From positions 11,682,346 to 11,746,345 of the forward strand of contig CM036215.1 of NCBI GenBank assembly GCA_020631735.1: a DNA stretch of 64,000 nucleotides, read 5' to 3'. Origin of the DNA: Saccharum officinarum (Eukaryota > Streptophyta > Magnoliopsida > Poales > Poaceae). The notes beneath the pieces are model-generated. The model was not told the DNA's origin. It made no database searches and saw nothing but the letters and a program-made list of their open reading frames with translations. Positions 33,905 to 44,157 of this stretch are shown in pieces; position 1 is the first letter of the stretch; the number at the start of each line of letters is the position of its first letter. The position numbers and the translations under genes are program-made.

Positions 33905-34395
33905 AGTGACTGGACGGAGCACCGGACGCCGCACCGGACGCTGCACCGGACGCGGTCACTGTGGACCGGCGCGTCCGGTCAGTGCAGCGCGGGCATCAGG
34001 CGCGCGGGCTAGGGTTTGACACCGGCGCGTCCGGTGACCCACGGGACCGGCGCGTCCGGTCTGGCGAACAGCGAGTCACGAAGTCATCGGACGCGGTGCG
34101 CGTCCGGTGACACACCATCGGACGCGTCCGGTGGTCTCGGGCGCTTACTGGACTCGCACCGGACGCGGGTACTGTGGCGTCCGGTGGTTGCGAGGAGCGC
34201 GTCCGGTGATGTCTTCGCGCGCGCGGGAACTGTGCGCACCGGTGCGTCCGGTGGTTCGCAACAGCGCGTCCGGTGTGTCGTTTGACCGTTGGCGCGCAGT
34301 GACCGTTGGAGGTTCTAACGGACGAATTTGAAATCGCTGGGGCACCGGACGCGGTTGAGCGCGTCCGGTCTGTTATCACCGGCGCGTCCGGTGGT
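33905..34395. promoter_or_regulatory. CG-rich motif array in the Sirevirus LTR
   Basis: About eighteen copies, counted by eye, of CCGGACGC or its reverse complement GCGTCCGG within 490 bp, in both orientations, often as CACCGGACGCG or CGCGTCCGGTG and once as the palindrome CGGACGCGTCCG. It lies just upstream of the TATA box at 34448. Sirevirus LTRs are reported to hold conserved palindromic motifs and CpG islands. The same array is at 42689-43180. Confidence 0.7.
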
Positions 34396-34445
34396 CCCGC
34401 GAATAACGGACAAGTGGGTTGTAACGGCTCTATTTGGATGGGTTG

Positions 34446-34455
34446 CTTATAAATA
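34446..34455 (+). promoter_or_regulatory. TATA box of the Sirevirus 5' LTR
   Basis: GCTTATAAATACTTG, a good plant TATA box, follows the CG-motif array. The 3' LTR copy is near 43230. Confidence 0.65.
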
Positions 34456-35374
34456 CTTGTTGGCCGGCCCTTGGGGAGGTCTCTTGGCATTTCTAACATA
34501 CTTGTGCATCCTTTGAGCTAGAATAACTCCTCCCACTCATCTCTCTTGCTTGATTGCAAATCAAAAGTGAGATTGAGTGATCCCAAAGTGCATTGCATAG
34601 CTTGAGGGCATCTAGTGGCACTTGTGGGTGGTTTAGCCGGTGGATTTCTTGTTACTCTTGGAGAGTACCGCTCCTAGCCGGCTTGGAGATTGTTGGAGGC
34701 GTTGGCAAGAGAAGGTGATTGTTCTTGGCCACCTCCGGTTGATTGTAAGAGGTTCTTGTGCTTTCCTCGGCGGAGTGCCAAAAGCAACTCTATTACATTG
34801 CGCGTGTCATTGAGTTACCTCACTTGAGAGTGGTGTCTTGCGGTGCCTTGCGGGGCGTGCCTTGAGGGGCAAGTGACTTGAGGGTCACACCGGGGAACCA
34901 TCTAGGTGTTGGTCGACACAACCGGTGACGTAGCTTGTCGGTGCACAAGTGAACACCGGGTGAACAAATATTGTGTCTCTTGTCTCCCGGTGATTGGTCT
35001 TCATATTGTATTGTTGTCAATATTGATTGATTATATATCTTCTTGGTGATTGGCAACATCTTCACTCCACTGTCGGTATAAGACTCACAATCTTCTCTCT
35101 TGCATTTACATTCACTAGTTTATCTTGTGTAGCTCTAGTAGTAGCTTTGCTAGTAGTATTAGCTTGTTCTCTAGTGTAACCTTAGTGACATAGCTCTTGT
35201 GTGAACTAGAGATCTTAATCTACTAGACTTGTGGATAGGAGGCTTGCATCACAACCTTGGCTAAGCAAAACTCGCTTTACGCCGTTTGTTATTCTAACAA
35301 GTTTGCTTAGTGGTACTTGTAGAATTTTTTAATAGGCTATTCACCCCCCCTCTAGCCATCTAGGACCTTACAAG

Positions 35375-35387
35375 TGGTATCGGAGCC
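35375..35387 (+). promoter_or_regulatory. Sirevirus primer-binding site
   Basis: TGGTATCGGAGCC, two bases after the LTR end at 35372. It is complementary to the 3' end of plant initiator Met-tRNA, the usual primer of copia elements. Confidence 0.9.
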
Positions 35388-35432
35388 GTGGTCACCGTTT
35401 TGTTCAAGGCTTAACATCCTTCGGTGTGAAAA

Positions 35433-37496
35433 ATGGCTCAAATTGTGTTCAATCATGTTGGGGGCAAACCACCGTTCTTTGATGGTGTTAGTTCTTTTGC
35501 TCATTGGAAGAGAAAGATGACAATGTACCTTGGTTCTATTCATGAGAGAGTATTGGAAGTCACCGAGAATGATTTTGCTATCATTGATCCCGATCATCTC
35601 ACCGATGAGGATAGAGCAAATAGAACATGCAATAGAATGGCTCTCAATACTCTTTACCATGGTATTGACACAAAAGTATTTGAGGGCATCAAGGATTTGG
35701 AATTGGCAAATGAAGTGTGGACAAGGTTAAGTGAAACATATGAGGGCACTAAGGTTGTGAAGAGTGCCAAGCTATATGGGCTCAAGAGTGAGTTTGAGAA
35801 CTTCAAGATGAAAGAAGAAGAAACAATCTTAGAGATGTTTCATAGATTGCAAGTCATTGTGAATGATCTCAAGAGCTTAGGGCACAAGACACAAGACCAA
35901 GATTTTTGCCACAAGTTCTTGTTGAGCTTACCTAAAAGATTCAAGATGTTGATCATGATGCTACAAAGAGATGGGCTTGAAACAATGAAGCCCAATGATT
36001 TGCTTGGAGAGGTATTGACCTTTGACAAGTATGATCAAGATGTTGATGAGAAGGAGGAAGAAAAGAAGAAGAAGACCGTGGCATTCAAGGCCACCTCCTC
36101 AAAGGGCAAAGCTTCAATTCAAGAAGAAGATGACGATGAAGAAGATGAAGAATTGGAAGTTGATGATGAGGCACTTGCTCTAGTTGTCAAAAATTTTAGC
36201 AAAATGTTTATCAAAAGAAGAGGCTTCAAAAAGAGAAATGACAATTTCAAGAGTAATGAGCAACAAAGGAAGTGCTTCAATTGTGATAGCACCGAACATC
36301 TTCAAGCCGAATGTCCCTATGACAAGAAGAAGAACAACAAGAGGGGCAAGTTTGAGAAGAAGAAGAGAGAGGCCAAGATGACATTCAAGAAAGGCAAAAA
36401 TGGTGCCTATGTGATCACTTGGGAAAGTGAAGATAATGAAGAAGAAGAAGAAGAAGAAGAATCATCCAACAAGGCTTTTGCTTCCATTGCTATCAACAAG
36501 AAGCCATCACTATTTGATTCATCCTCTACATGCTTCATGGCTAAAGAAGCTAAGGTATTATATGATGAGAGTGATGATGAAAGTGAAATGGAATATGCTC
36601 ATGATAATGATAATGATAATGATAATGATAATGAAAATGATGATGATGAACCAACTAAAGAACAACTATATGACTTGATGCAACAAACTAAAGACATAGC
36701 TATTGCCAAGCACAAAGAGTGTAAGAAGCTTTCAATGAAAGTAGCAATACTTGAGAAAGTCCTTAGTGAGCTTAAGACCACTCATGAGAGTCTAGTGGAA
36801 GACCATGAGGATCTTGATAAGGCTCATTCCAAGCTTAAAAAGGCTCACTCTTTGCTACTTGAGCAACAAGCAAAGAAGGAGGTTGTTGTATCATGTGATA
36901 TAGGTGTTACATGTGATATAATTGATGAATCCTTTAATGAACCTATCATCATGTCAAATGCTAACCCTTCTTGTAGCTCTTCATCCACCACCACTAACTC
37001 TACCTCCACTACTAGTGATGGTTTCACTTGTGATGCCTCACTAATGGTTGAGAATGAGACTCTCAAGAGAGAGGTGGATGAGCTCACTCACGCCCTAGGC
37101 AAGGCCTATGGTGGTGAGGCCCGCTTGCTTAAGTGCTTGGGTAGCCAAAGGTTCTCTCTTAACAAAGAGGGATTGGGCTACAATCCCAAGAAAGGCAAGT
37201 CGGCCTTTGCAACTCCAAAGCCTAGCTTTGTGAAGGGCAATGGTCGGTTTTGCAATAGATGCAAGCAAGTTGGGCACCTAGAGCATAATTGCAATAAAAA
37301 GAACCAAAGCAAGAACCTTGTTAATGCTATACCTTTTGATTCTTGCTATGTGCTTACCAAAGATGTGAAGGGTGTGCAAGCTAAGTTTGTTGGTACACCA
37401 ATTGTGGGCCCAAAGAAGAAGGCTATTTGGGTACCAAAGAGCTTAGTTACTAACCTACAAGGACCCAAGCAAAAATGGGTACCTAAACTTCATTGA
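35433..37496 (+). CDS. gag: Sirevirus Gag
   Basis: An intact 687-residue frame starting 'MAQIVFNHVGGKPPFFDG' 46 bases after the PBS. Residues about 1-215 are the copia gag core (DUF4219/UBN2 type; 'VWTRLSETYEGTKVVKSAKL', 'LQRDGLETMKPNDLLGEVLTF'). Then come an acidic Glu/Asp linker, a first CCHC knuckle CFNCDSTEHLQAEC (about 281-294), a Lys-rich block, a second acidic part with a (GATAAT)n-coded Asp-Asn run near 36600, a coiled coil (about 430-490), and a second knuckle CNRCKQVGHLEHNC (about 607-620). Two knuckles and this length fit Sirevirus Gag. It forms the virus-like particle and packages RNA. The stop TGA is at 37494-37496; pol is in another frame. Confidence 0.92.
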   Translation: MAQIVFNHVGGKPPFFDGVSSFAHWKRKMTMYLGSIHERVLEVTENDFAIIDPDHLTDEDRANRTCNRMALNTLYHGIDTKVFEGIKDLELANEVWTRLSETYEGTKVVKSAKLYGLKSEFENFKMKEEETILEMFHRLQVIVNDLKSLGHKTQDQDFCHKFLLSLPKRFKMLIMMLQRDGLETMKPNDLLGEVLTFDKYDQDVDEKEEEKKKKTVAFKATSSKGKASIQEEDDDEEDEELEVDDEALALVVKNFSKMFIKRRGFKKRNDNFKSNEQQRKCFNCDSTEHLQAECPYDKKKNNKRGKFEKKKREAKMTFKKGKNGAYVITWESEDNEEEEEEEESSNKAFASIAINKKPSLFDSSSTCFMAKEAKVLYDESDDESEMEYAHDNDNDNDNDNENDDDEPTKEQLYDLMQQTKDIAIAKHKECKKLSMKVAILEKVLSELKTTHESLVEDHEDLDKAHSKLKKAHSLLLEQQAKKEVVVSCDIGVTCDIIDESFNEPIIMSNANPSCSSSSTTTNSTSTTSDGFTCDASLMVENETLKREVDELTHALGKAYGGEARLLKCLGSQRFSLNKEGLGYNPKKGKSAFATPKPSFVKGNGRFCNRCKQVGHLEHNCNKKNQSKNLVNAIPFDSCYVLTKDVKGVQAKFVGTPIVGPKKKAIWVPKSLVTNLQGPKQKWVPKLH

Positions 37497-37507
37497 TTTG
37501 CTTGTAG

Positions 37508-40500
37508 GTCAATTACAAAGCCGGAGGAAGGCATTGGATTGTTGATAGTGGGTGCACTCAACACATGACCGGTACATCAAGAATGTTTGACTCAATCAAT
37601 GACAATGATAGTGGTGTTGATTCTATCACATTTGGCAATAACAAGAAAGGCAAGGTTATTGGCTTGGGAAAGATTGCAATATCAAATGACATGAGTATCT
37701 CCAATGTGTTGCTAGTTGAAAGCTTGGATTTCAATCTTCTATCCGTGGCACAAATATGTGATCTAGGCTACAAATGCATCTTTGGGGTTGATGATGTGGA
37801 AGTTATTAGTGTGGATGGTTCAAATATGGCATTCAAGGGCTTTAGATATGAGAATCTCTACCTAGTTGACTTCAATGCTAGAGAAACTTCTTTGACAACT
37901 TGCTTAGTCTCCAAATCAAGCATGGGTTGGCTTTGGCATAGAAGGCTTGGTCATGTTGGCATGAAACAATTGAAGAAGCTTACAACTCACAATCTTGTCA
38001 ATGGTTTGAAAGATGTTGAATTTGAGAAGAATAAGCTTTGTAGTGCATGTCAAGCCGGGAAGCAAGTTGGAAGCTCACATCCAAAGAAGAGTACAATGAG
38101 CACATGCAAAGCATTTGAGTTGATGCACATGGATCTATTTGGACCAACAACATATACAAGCATAGGCGGCAACAAGTATGGCTTTGTCATAGTGGATGAC
38201 TTCACAAGATTCACATGGGTATTCTTTCTTAGTGACAAGAGTGAAGTGTTTGACACCTTCAAGACATTTCTCACTAGAGTTCACAATGAGTTTGAGATTA
38301 GAATCAAGAAAGTGAGAAGTGACAATGGAAGTGAGTTCAAGAATACAAGAATTGAAGAACTTTGTGATCATTATGGTATTGGACATCAATTCTCGGCCAA
38401 GTACACTCCACAATCAAATGGCCTAGTTGAGAGGAAGAATAGAACATTGCTTGATATGGCTAGATCAATGCTTCATGAGTACAATGTGAGTCAATCATTT
38501 TGGGATGAAGCAATCAATACCGCTTGCTACTACATCAATAGACTATATTGTCATCCATTGCTAGAGAAGACCCCATATGAGCTACTTCATGGAAGAAAGC
38601 CCAATATTTCTTACTTTAGGGTTTTTGGTTGCAAATGCTATATCTTGAAGAAAGGCACTAGATTGGGAAAGTTTGACAAGAGATGTGATGAGGGGTTCCT
38701 ACTTGGTTATTCAACTACAAGCAAAGCTTATAGAGTTTGGAACAATTCAAGTGGCATTCTAGAAGAAGTCCATGATGTGCAATTTGATGAAACCAATGGG
38801 TCACAAGATGAAGAAGAAAATCTAGATGATATTGGTGGAACTCTATTAGTGGAAGCAATGAAGAACATGGACATTGGGGACATTAGAGCAAAGCAAGTAA
38901 TTGATATTCAAGATGATGATAAAGATCAAGTGCTCAATTCACCATTCAAGCTAGTTAGTGACTCTCAAGTGCAAAATCATGGTGCTAGTTCTTCTCATCA
39001 AGATACATCAAGTGATCAACCAAGCTCAAGCAATCAAGTGCAAGTACTCCAACCACAACATATTGCAAGAGATCACCCCATTGATAGTGTTATTGGTGAT
39101 ATTAGAAGTGGTGTGCAAACAAGATCAAGATTGGCTATGTTTTGTGAGCATGCATCATTTGTGTCAACCATAGAACCAAAGAAGATAGAAGAAGCTTTGA
39201 GGGATGCCGATTGGATCATGGCTATGCAAGAAGAGCTTAACAATTTCACAAGAAATGATGTTTGGGAGTTGGTAGAAAGGCCAAATAACTACAATGTGAT
39301 TGGAACCAAGTGGGTGTTCAAAAACAAGCAAGATCAAGATGGCATTGTAGTGAGAAACAAAGCAAGACTAGTTGCACAAGGTTACACTCAAGTTGAAGGT
39401 CTTGACTATGATGAGACATATGCTCCCGTGGCAAGATTGGAGGCAATAAGGATTCTATTGGCTTATGCTTGTGCACACAACATCAAACTATATCAAATGG
39501 ATGTCAAAAGTGCATTTCTAAATGGGATTATCAATGAGTTAGTCTTTGTTGAGCAACCGCCCGGATTTGAAGATGACAAGAAACCCAACCATGTGTACAA
39601 GTTGAAGAAGGCTTTATATGGCTTAAAGCAAGCACCTAGAGCATGGTATGAGAGGCTAAGAGATTTCCTTCTCTCTAAGGGATTCAAGATGGGCAAGGTT
39701 GATACAACTCTATTCACCAAGAAGATTGGGAATGATCTATTCATAGTGCAAATATATGTTGATGACATCATTTTTGGATCAACCGAACAAGCTTATTGTG
39801 AAGAATTTGGTGCTATGATGGCCAAAGAGTTTGAAATGTCTATGATTGGTGAACTTAGCTACTTCCTTGGTCTCCAAGTAAAGCAATTGAAGAATGGGAC
39901 ATTTGTGAGTCAAGGGAAATACATAAGGGACATGTTGAAGAAGTTTGGAATGCAAGATGCAAAGCCAATTTCAACTCCAATGGGTACAAGTGGCAATTTG
40001 GATAGTGATCTTGATGGCAATATGGTGAATCAAAAGAAATATCGGTCTTTGATTGGAAGTCTACTCTATGTCACCGCATCAAGGCCGGATGTCATGTTTA
40101 GTGTTTGCATGTGTGCTAGATATCAAGCCTCACCTAGAGAGAGTCATCTCACGGCCGCAAAGAGAATATTGAGGTACTTGAAGCAAACAAGAGATGTTGG
40201 ACTATGGTATCCCAAGGGGTCAAAGTTTGAATTGATTGGATATTCGGACTCCGACTATGGGGGTTGCAAGATCAATAGAAAGAGCACAAGTGGCACATGT
40301 CAATTACTTGGAAGATCACTTGTGTCATGGTCCTCAAAGAAACAAAATAGTGTGGCAATCTCTACCGCCGAAGCCGAATATGTGAGTGCGGGGAGTTGTT
40401 GTGCACAATTGCTATGGATGAAATCAACTTTGAAGGATTATGGTCTCAACTTTAAGAATGTGCCATTGCTATGTGATAATGAGAGTGCAATCAAGATGAT

Positions 40501-40708
40501 ACAAAACCCGGTTCAACATGGAAGAACAAAGCATATTGACATAAGACATCATTTCATTAGAGATCATCAACAAAAGGGAGATATTGCCATTGAAAGTGTT
40601 GGCACCGATGATCAACTTGCCGATATTCTCACTAAGCCACTTGATGAAAAGAGGTTTTGCAAGCTAAGGAATGAATTGAACATTCTTGATTTCTCAAACA
40701 TGAGTTGA
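37508..40708 (+). CDS. pol: Sirevirus Pol (protease, integrase, RT, RNase H)
   Basis: The frame is open from 37508 to the TGA at 40706-40708 (1,066 codons). The first ATG is at 37565, but the protease motif 'WIVDSGCTQHMTG' starts before it, so translation must enter upstream. In order: aspartic protease; GAG-pre-integrase with a His-His-Cys-Cys finger ('WHRRLGHVGM', 'CSACQAGK'); integrase DDE ('MDLFGP', 'VRSDNGSEF', 'NGLVERKNR'); copia RT with 'YVDDIIFGS'; RNase H with 'YSDSDYGGC' and 'SISTAEAEY'-type residues; and a C-terminal 'IDIRHHFIRD' and 'DILTKPL'. I see no stop or frameshift. A TAG at 37505-37507 closes this frame just upstream and gag ends at 37496, so there is no overlap with gag. 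Confidence 0.92.
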   Translation, partial: VNYKAGGRHWIVDSGCTQHMTGTSRMFDSINDNDSGVDSITFGNNKKGKVIGLGKIAISNDMSISNVLLVESLDFNLLSVAQICDLGYKCIFGVDDVEVISVDGSNMAFKGFRYENLYLVDFNARETSLTTCLVSKSSMGWLWHRRLGHVGMKQLKKLTTHNLVNGLKDVEFEKNKLCSACQAGKQVGSSHPKKSTMSTCKAFELMHMDLFGPTTYTSIGGNKYGFVIVDDFTRFTWVFFLSDKSEVFDTFKTFLTRVHNEFEIRIKKVRSDNGSEFKNTRIEELCDHYGIGHQFSAKYTPQSNGLVERKNRTLLDMARSMLHEYNVSQSFWDEAINTACYYINRLYCHPLLEKTPYELLHGRKPNISYFRVFGCKCYILKKGTRLGKFDKRCDEGFLLGYSTTSKAYRVWNNSSGILEEVHDVQFDETNGSQDEEENLDDIGGTLLVEAMKNMDIGDIRAKQVIDIQDDDKDQVLNSPFKLVSDSQVQNHGASSSHQDTSSDQPSSSNQVQVLQPQHIARDHPIDSVIGDIRSGVQTRSRLAMFCEHASFVSTIEPKKIEEALRDADWIMAMQEELNNFTRNDVWELVERPNNYNVIGTKWVFKNKQDQDGIVVRNKARLVAQGYTQVEGLDYDETYAPVARLEAIRILLAYACAHNIKLYQMDVKSAFLNGIINELVFVEQPPGFEDDKKPNHVYKLKKALYGLKQAPRAWYERLRDFLLSKGFKMGKVDTTLFTKKIGNDLFIVQIYVDDIIFGSTEQAYCEEFGAMMAKEFEMSMIGELSYFLGLQVKQLKNGTFVSQGKYIRDMLKKFGMQDAKPISTPMGTSGNLDSDLDGNMVNQKKYRSLIGSLLYVTASRPDVMFSVCMCARYQASPRESHLTAAKRILRYLKQTRDVGLWYPKGSKFELIGYSDSDYGGCKINRKSTSGTCQLLGRSLVSWSSKKQNSVAISTAEAEYVSAGSCCAQLLWMKSTLKDYGLNFKNVPLLCDNESAIKMIQNPVQHGRTKHIDIRHHFIRDHQQKGDIAIESVGTDDQLADILTKPLDEKRFCKLRNELNILDFSNMS

Positions 40709-41908
40709 ATGCACCCCACCCACTTATTGACATGCCTCTCCTTCGACATTGCAAGGTAAAATTGATTGACATGTCATTCATCCTATGCTAAGGACTTGCT
40801 AGAGCATGTAGACATAATAAGTGGTATGCATGAGCATTCATGATAAATCAAATGAATTTGATGGATATATGTTACCACTATTGCCTCTATGTTTGTTTTG
40901 ATCTAGTGGTGGCATATGACATGTTTGTGAGCTTGTAAACCTAGTGTTGAATCTAGAAGATTTGCTATAAGTGTTTAATTCAACATAGGCAAGATAACCC
41001 TTATTTTGAGGAGTGAAGAAGCTTGTCTTTGGTTCAAATCGAATTAAATATCTTTGGCAAGTATTCTAGGTTAAACCAAATTTGATAAATTTTTTAACCT
41101 TACATGTGGAATCGAATTAATTTCAATCTACTCCATCAAACACTTTTCCTTCTCTCCACAATTTGATCCCATTTTTGGGTAAGTTGTTGACAAAGGGGGA
41201 GAGAAAAAGATGATTCAACTTGATAAAGGGGTAAATAAAATTTATGATGAGAAAAAGATGATTCAACATGATAAAGGGGTAAATAAAATTTGTTGATGCA
41301 CACAAGTAGGGGGAGCAAGCTCATAAACAAAGTTGTTGCATTTGTTTGTGCATTCTCATATGACTTGCTCATTGCACATATATTTAAAATTCAATATACA
41401 TGCTTGTGTGGTGCAATGCTAGTATAAAACTTGGATGTTGAAATGATCTAATAGCATGCATAGGAATAGTTTTACTTGTGGTATCTAGACTTGCCTAAAG
41501 CTTTACAAGTGGTTAGCTTTACAAGTGGTCCAAGAACCTTTTCATATAATGTTGATCTCACGGGGTTCTTGAGTTTTTTGTTGGATGTCTAGTTACCTCA
41601 TGATGCTAAGGATGGTGTAAAAGGCAACTCCGATTGGTATCACGCTTCAAAGGTCCATTTCTTACACCTTAGCATCATTTTGGTAGAATTACTCTCCCAA
41701 CACTTCTATCCATGCATATGTGCAAAGCTTTCAATCCAAACTCTATGCACATATGTAGGGGGAACTAATGCTACCAAAACCGAGCTTGTGATAATTGTCC
41801 AAACTTTACTTATGAGCAAAATGATTGGACAAGTATGACAAGTTCAAAACTTTTATTATCAAAATCATCTTTGTGAGGGTTGTCATCAATTACCAAAAAG
41901 GGGGAGAT
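40709..41908 (+). other. Sirevirus 3' untranslated region with several polypurine tracts
   Basis: There is no ORF of note. Purine runs of polypurine-tract type occur at 41191 (CAAAGGGGGAGAG), near 41225 and 41274 (AAAGGGGTAAA, inside a roughly 50-bp direct repeat containing AAAAAGATGATTCAAC), near 41303 (AAGTAGGGGGAGC), near 41753 (GTAGGGGGAAC), and immediately before the LTR at 41895-41908 (AAAAAGGGGGAGAT). Multiple polypurine tracts are a known Sirevirus hallmark; only the last is placed to prime the 3' LTR. Confidence 0.7.
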
Positions 41909-44157
41909 TGAAAGTCCCTAGTTTGGTTTTGGCTAATTGATGAAACCTAGGACTAACCTTTGTATCTAAGTGGATGATTTAGATAAAGGTGGTCGTTGAA
42001 TATGAGACATGACATTAACTCATGTGACCAAGATGGTGAAGACCAAGATGAGGCTTGGCTCGATGGACCGGTTGTAAAGGTGAAGGGCAAGTCGAGGCTT
42101 CGAAGCGAAGGACCATGCGATGGTGAAGCTTGAGCAAGACTTGGCGCCGATGGACCGATGCAACGGTAAAGAGCAAGTGAAGTCAAGGTCGATGGATCGA
42201 GATGGTCATGTGATGATATGAAGTGGATCATATCATTTGGAGAAACAAAATGGGCTCAAGGCAAAGGTATAACCATAGGGCCATTTTTGTTTTACACTCA
42301 AGACACCATAGAGGGTGTGAGTGGTTTAGGGTCGATAGCCGAACTATTAAGAGGGGAAATCTTATCGGTTATTCGACGCACGGGTGCCACTAGGTGAATT
42401 CATGAAGTGCATTGCATGTAGGGCCTAGTGAGCTAACTGGAAAACCTTTGAAAATGATTGAGAAAAAGCTAACACACAAGCACATGGAGGTGTACACTTG
42501 ATGGTGTTGGCACATTTGCAAAGGTGGCGTTGGTCGCGCTGTGGTTTGCGGGTATAGAGAGGTTTGGGTTCCTCTCTCCCTCCCGCCGAGCGTGCGAGCG
42601 CGGGATTCAGGCGATTTCGGAGAAGTAAAATGCCTATTTTCCATTGCGCCGGAAGTCGAAAAGAAACGGAGGCGAACGCGGTCACGGAAGTGACTGGACG
42701 GAGCACCGGACGCCGCACCGGACGCTGCACCGGACGCGGTCACTGTGGACCGGCGCGTCCGGTCAGTGCAGCGCGGGCATCAGGCGCGCGGGCTAGGGTT
42801 TGACACCGGCGCGTCCGGTGACCCACGGGACCGGCGCGTCCGGTCTGGCGAACAGCGAGTCACGAAGTCATCGGACGCGGTGCGCGTCCGGTGACACACC
42901 ATCGGACGCGTCCGGTGGTCTCGGGCGCTTACTGGACTCGCACCGGACGCGGGTACTGTGGCGTCCGGTGGTTGCGAGGAGCGCGTCCGGTGATGTCTTC
43001 GCGCGCGCGGGAACTGTGCGCACCGGTGCGTCCGGTGGTTCGCAACAGCGCGTCCGGTGTGTCGTTTGACCGTTGGCGCGCAGTGACCGTTGGAGGTTCT
43101 AACGGACGAATTTGAAATCGCTGGGGCACCGGACGCGGTTGAGCGCGTCCGGTCTGTTATCACCGGCGCGTCCGGTGGTCCCGCGAATAACGGACAAGTG
43201 GGTTGTAACGGCTCTATTTGGATGGGTTGCTTATAAATACTTGTTGGCCGGCCCTTGGGGAGGTCTCTTGGCATTTCTAACATACTTGTGCATCCTTTGA
43301 GCTAGAATAACTCCTCCCACTCATCTCTCTTGCTTGATTGCAAATCAAAAGTGAGATTGAGTGATCCCAAAGTGCATTGCATAGCTTGAGGGCATCTAGT
43401 GGCACTTGTGGGTGGTTTAGCCGGTGGATTTCTTGTTACTCTTGGAGAGTACCGCTCCTAGCCGGCTTGGAGATTGTTGGAGGCGTTGGCAAGAGAAGGT
43501 GATTGTTCTTGGCCACCTCCGGTTGATTGTAAGAGGTTCTTGTGCTTTCCTCGGCGGAGTGCCAAAAGCAACTCTATTACATTGCGCGTGTCATTGAGTT
43601 ACCTCACTTGAGAGTGGTGTCTTGCGGTGCCTTGCGGGGCGTGCCTTGAGGGGCAAGTGACTTGAGGGTCACACCGGGGAACCATCTAGGTGTTGGTCGA
43701 CACAACCGGTGACGTAGCTTGTCGGTGCACAAGTGAACACCGGGTGAACAAATATTGTGTCTCTTGTCTCCCGGTGATTGGTCTTCATATTGTATTGTTG
43801 TCAATATTGATTGATTATATATCTTCTTGGTGATTGGCAACATCTTCACTCCACTGTCGGTATAAGACTCACAATCTTCTCTCTTGCATTTACATTCACT
43901 AGTTTATCTTGTGTAGCTCTAGTAGTAGCTTTGCTAGTAGTATTAGCTTGTTCTCTAGTGTAACCTTAGTGACATAGCTCTTGTGTGAACTAGAGATCTT
44001 AATCTACTAGACTTGTGGATAGGAGGCTTGCATCACAACCTTGGCTAAGCAAAACTCGCTTTACGCCGTTTGTTATTCTAACAAGTTTGCTTAGTGGTAC
44101 TTGTAGAATTTTTTAATAGGCTATTCACCCCCCCCTCTAGCCATCTAGGACCTTACA
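41909..44157 (+). repeat. Sirevirus 3' LTR
   Basis: 2,249 bp, almost identical to 33126-35372. It carries the same CG-motif array (42689-43180) and TATA box (near 43230). The right TSD TGCCC follows at 44158. Confidence 0.95.

Larger units (their letters stand above)
33126..35372 (+). repeat. Sirevirus 5' LTR
   Basis: 2,247 bp, starting TGAAAGTCCCTAG and ending CTAGGACCTTACA. It contains a dense CG-motif array at 33905-34395 and a TATA box at 34448 (CTTATAAATACT). Open frames on both strands inside it are by-products of the GC-rich array and are repeated identically in the other LTR. Confidence 0.95.
33126..44157 (+). mobile_element. Complete, young Sirevirus (Ty1/copia, SIRE/Maximus lineage)
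   Basis: An 11,032-bp element with both LTRs (33126-35372 and 41909-44157), a perfect TSD TGCCC at 33121-33125 and 44158-44162, PBS, gag, pol and polypurine tracts. By eye the two LTRs differ by one substitution (G at 33843, A at 42627) and two homopolymer length changes (T4/T5 near 33501/42284, C7/C8 near 35344/44128). Both ORFs are open. Two gag zinc knuckles, several polypurine tracts and CG-rich repeated motifs in the LTR are Sirevirus traits. There is no env-like ORF after pol. Confidence 0.92.

Noticed and set aside
33606..34516. Open frames on both strands in the Sirevirus LTR (also 42390-43300)
   Set aside because: They are created by the CG-rich motif array and occur identically in both LTRs; no domain is recognisable.
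37485..37510. Programmed ribosomal frameshift between gag and pol
   Set aside because: The pol frame is closed by TAG at 37505 and does not overlap gag, so slippage alone cannot join them.
41191..41310. CRISPR-like or satellite array
   Set aside because: Only two roughly 50-bp repeats with polypurine tracts in a retroelement; no array structure and a eukaryotic context.
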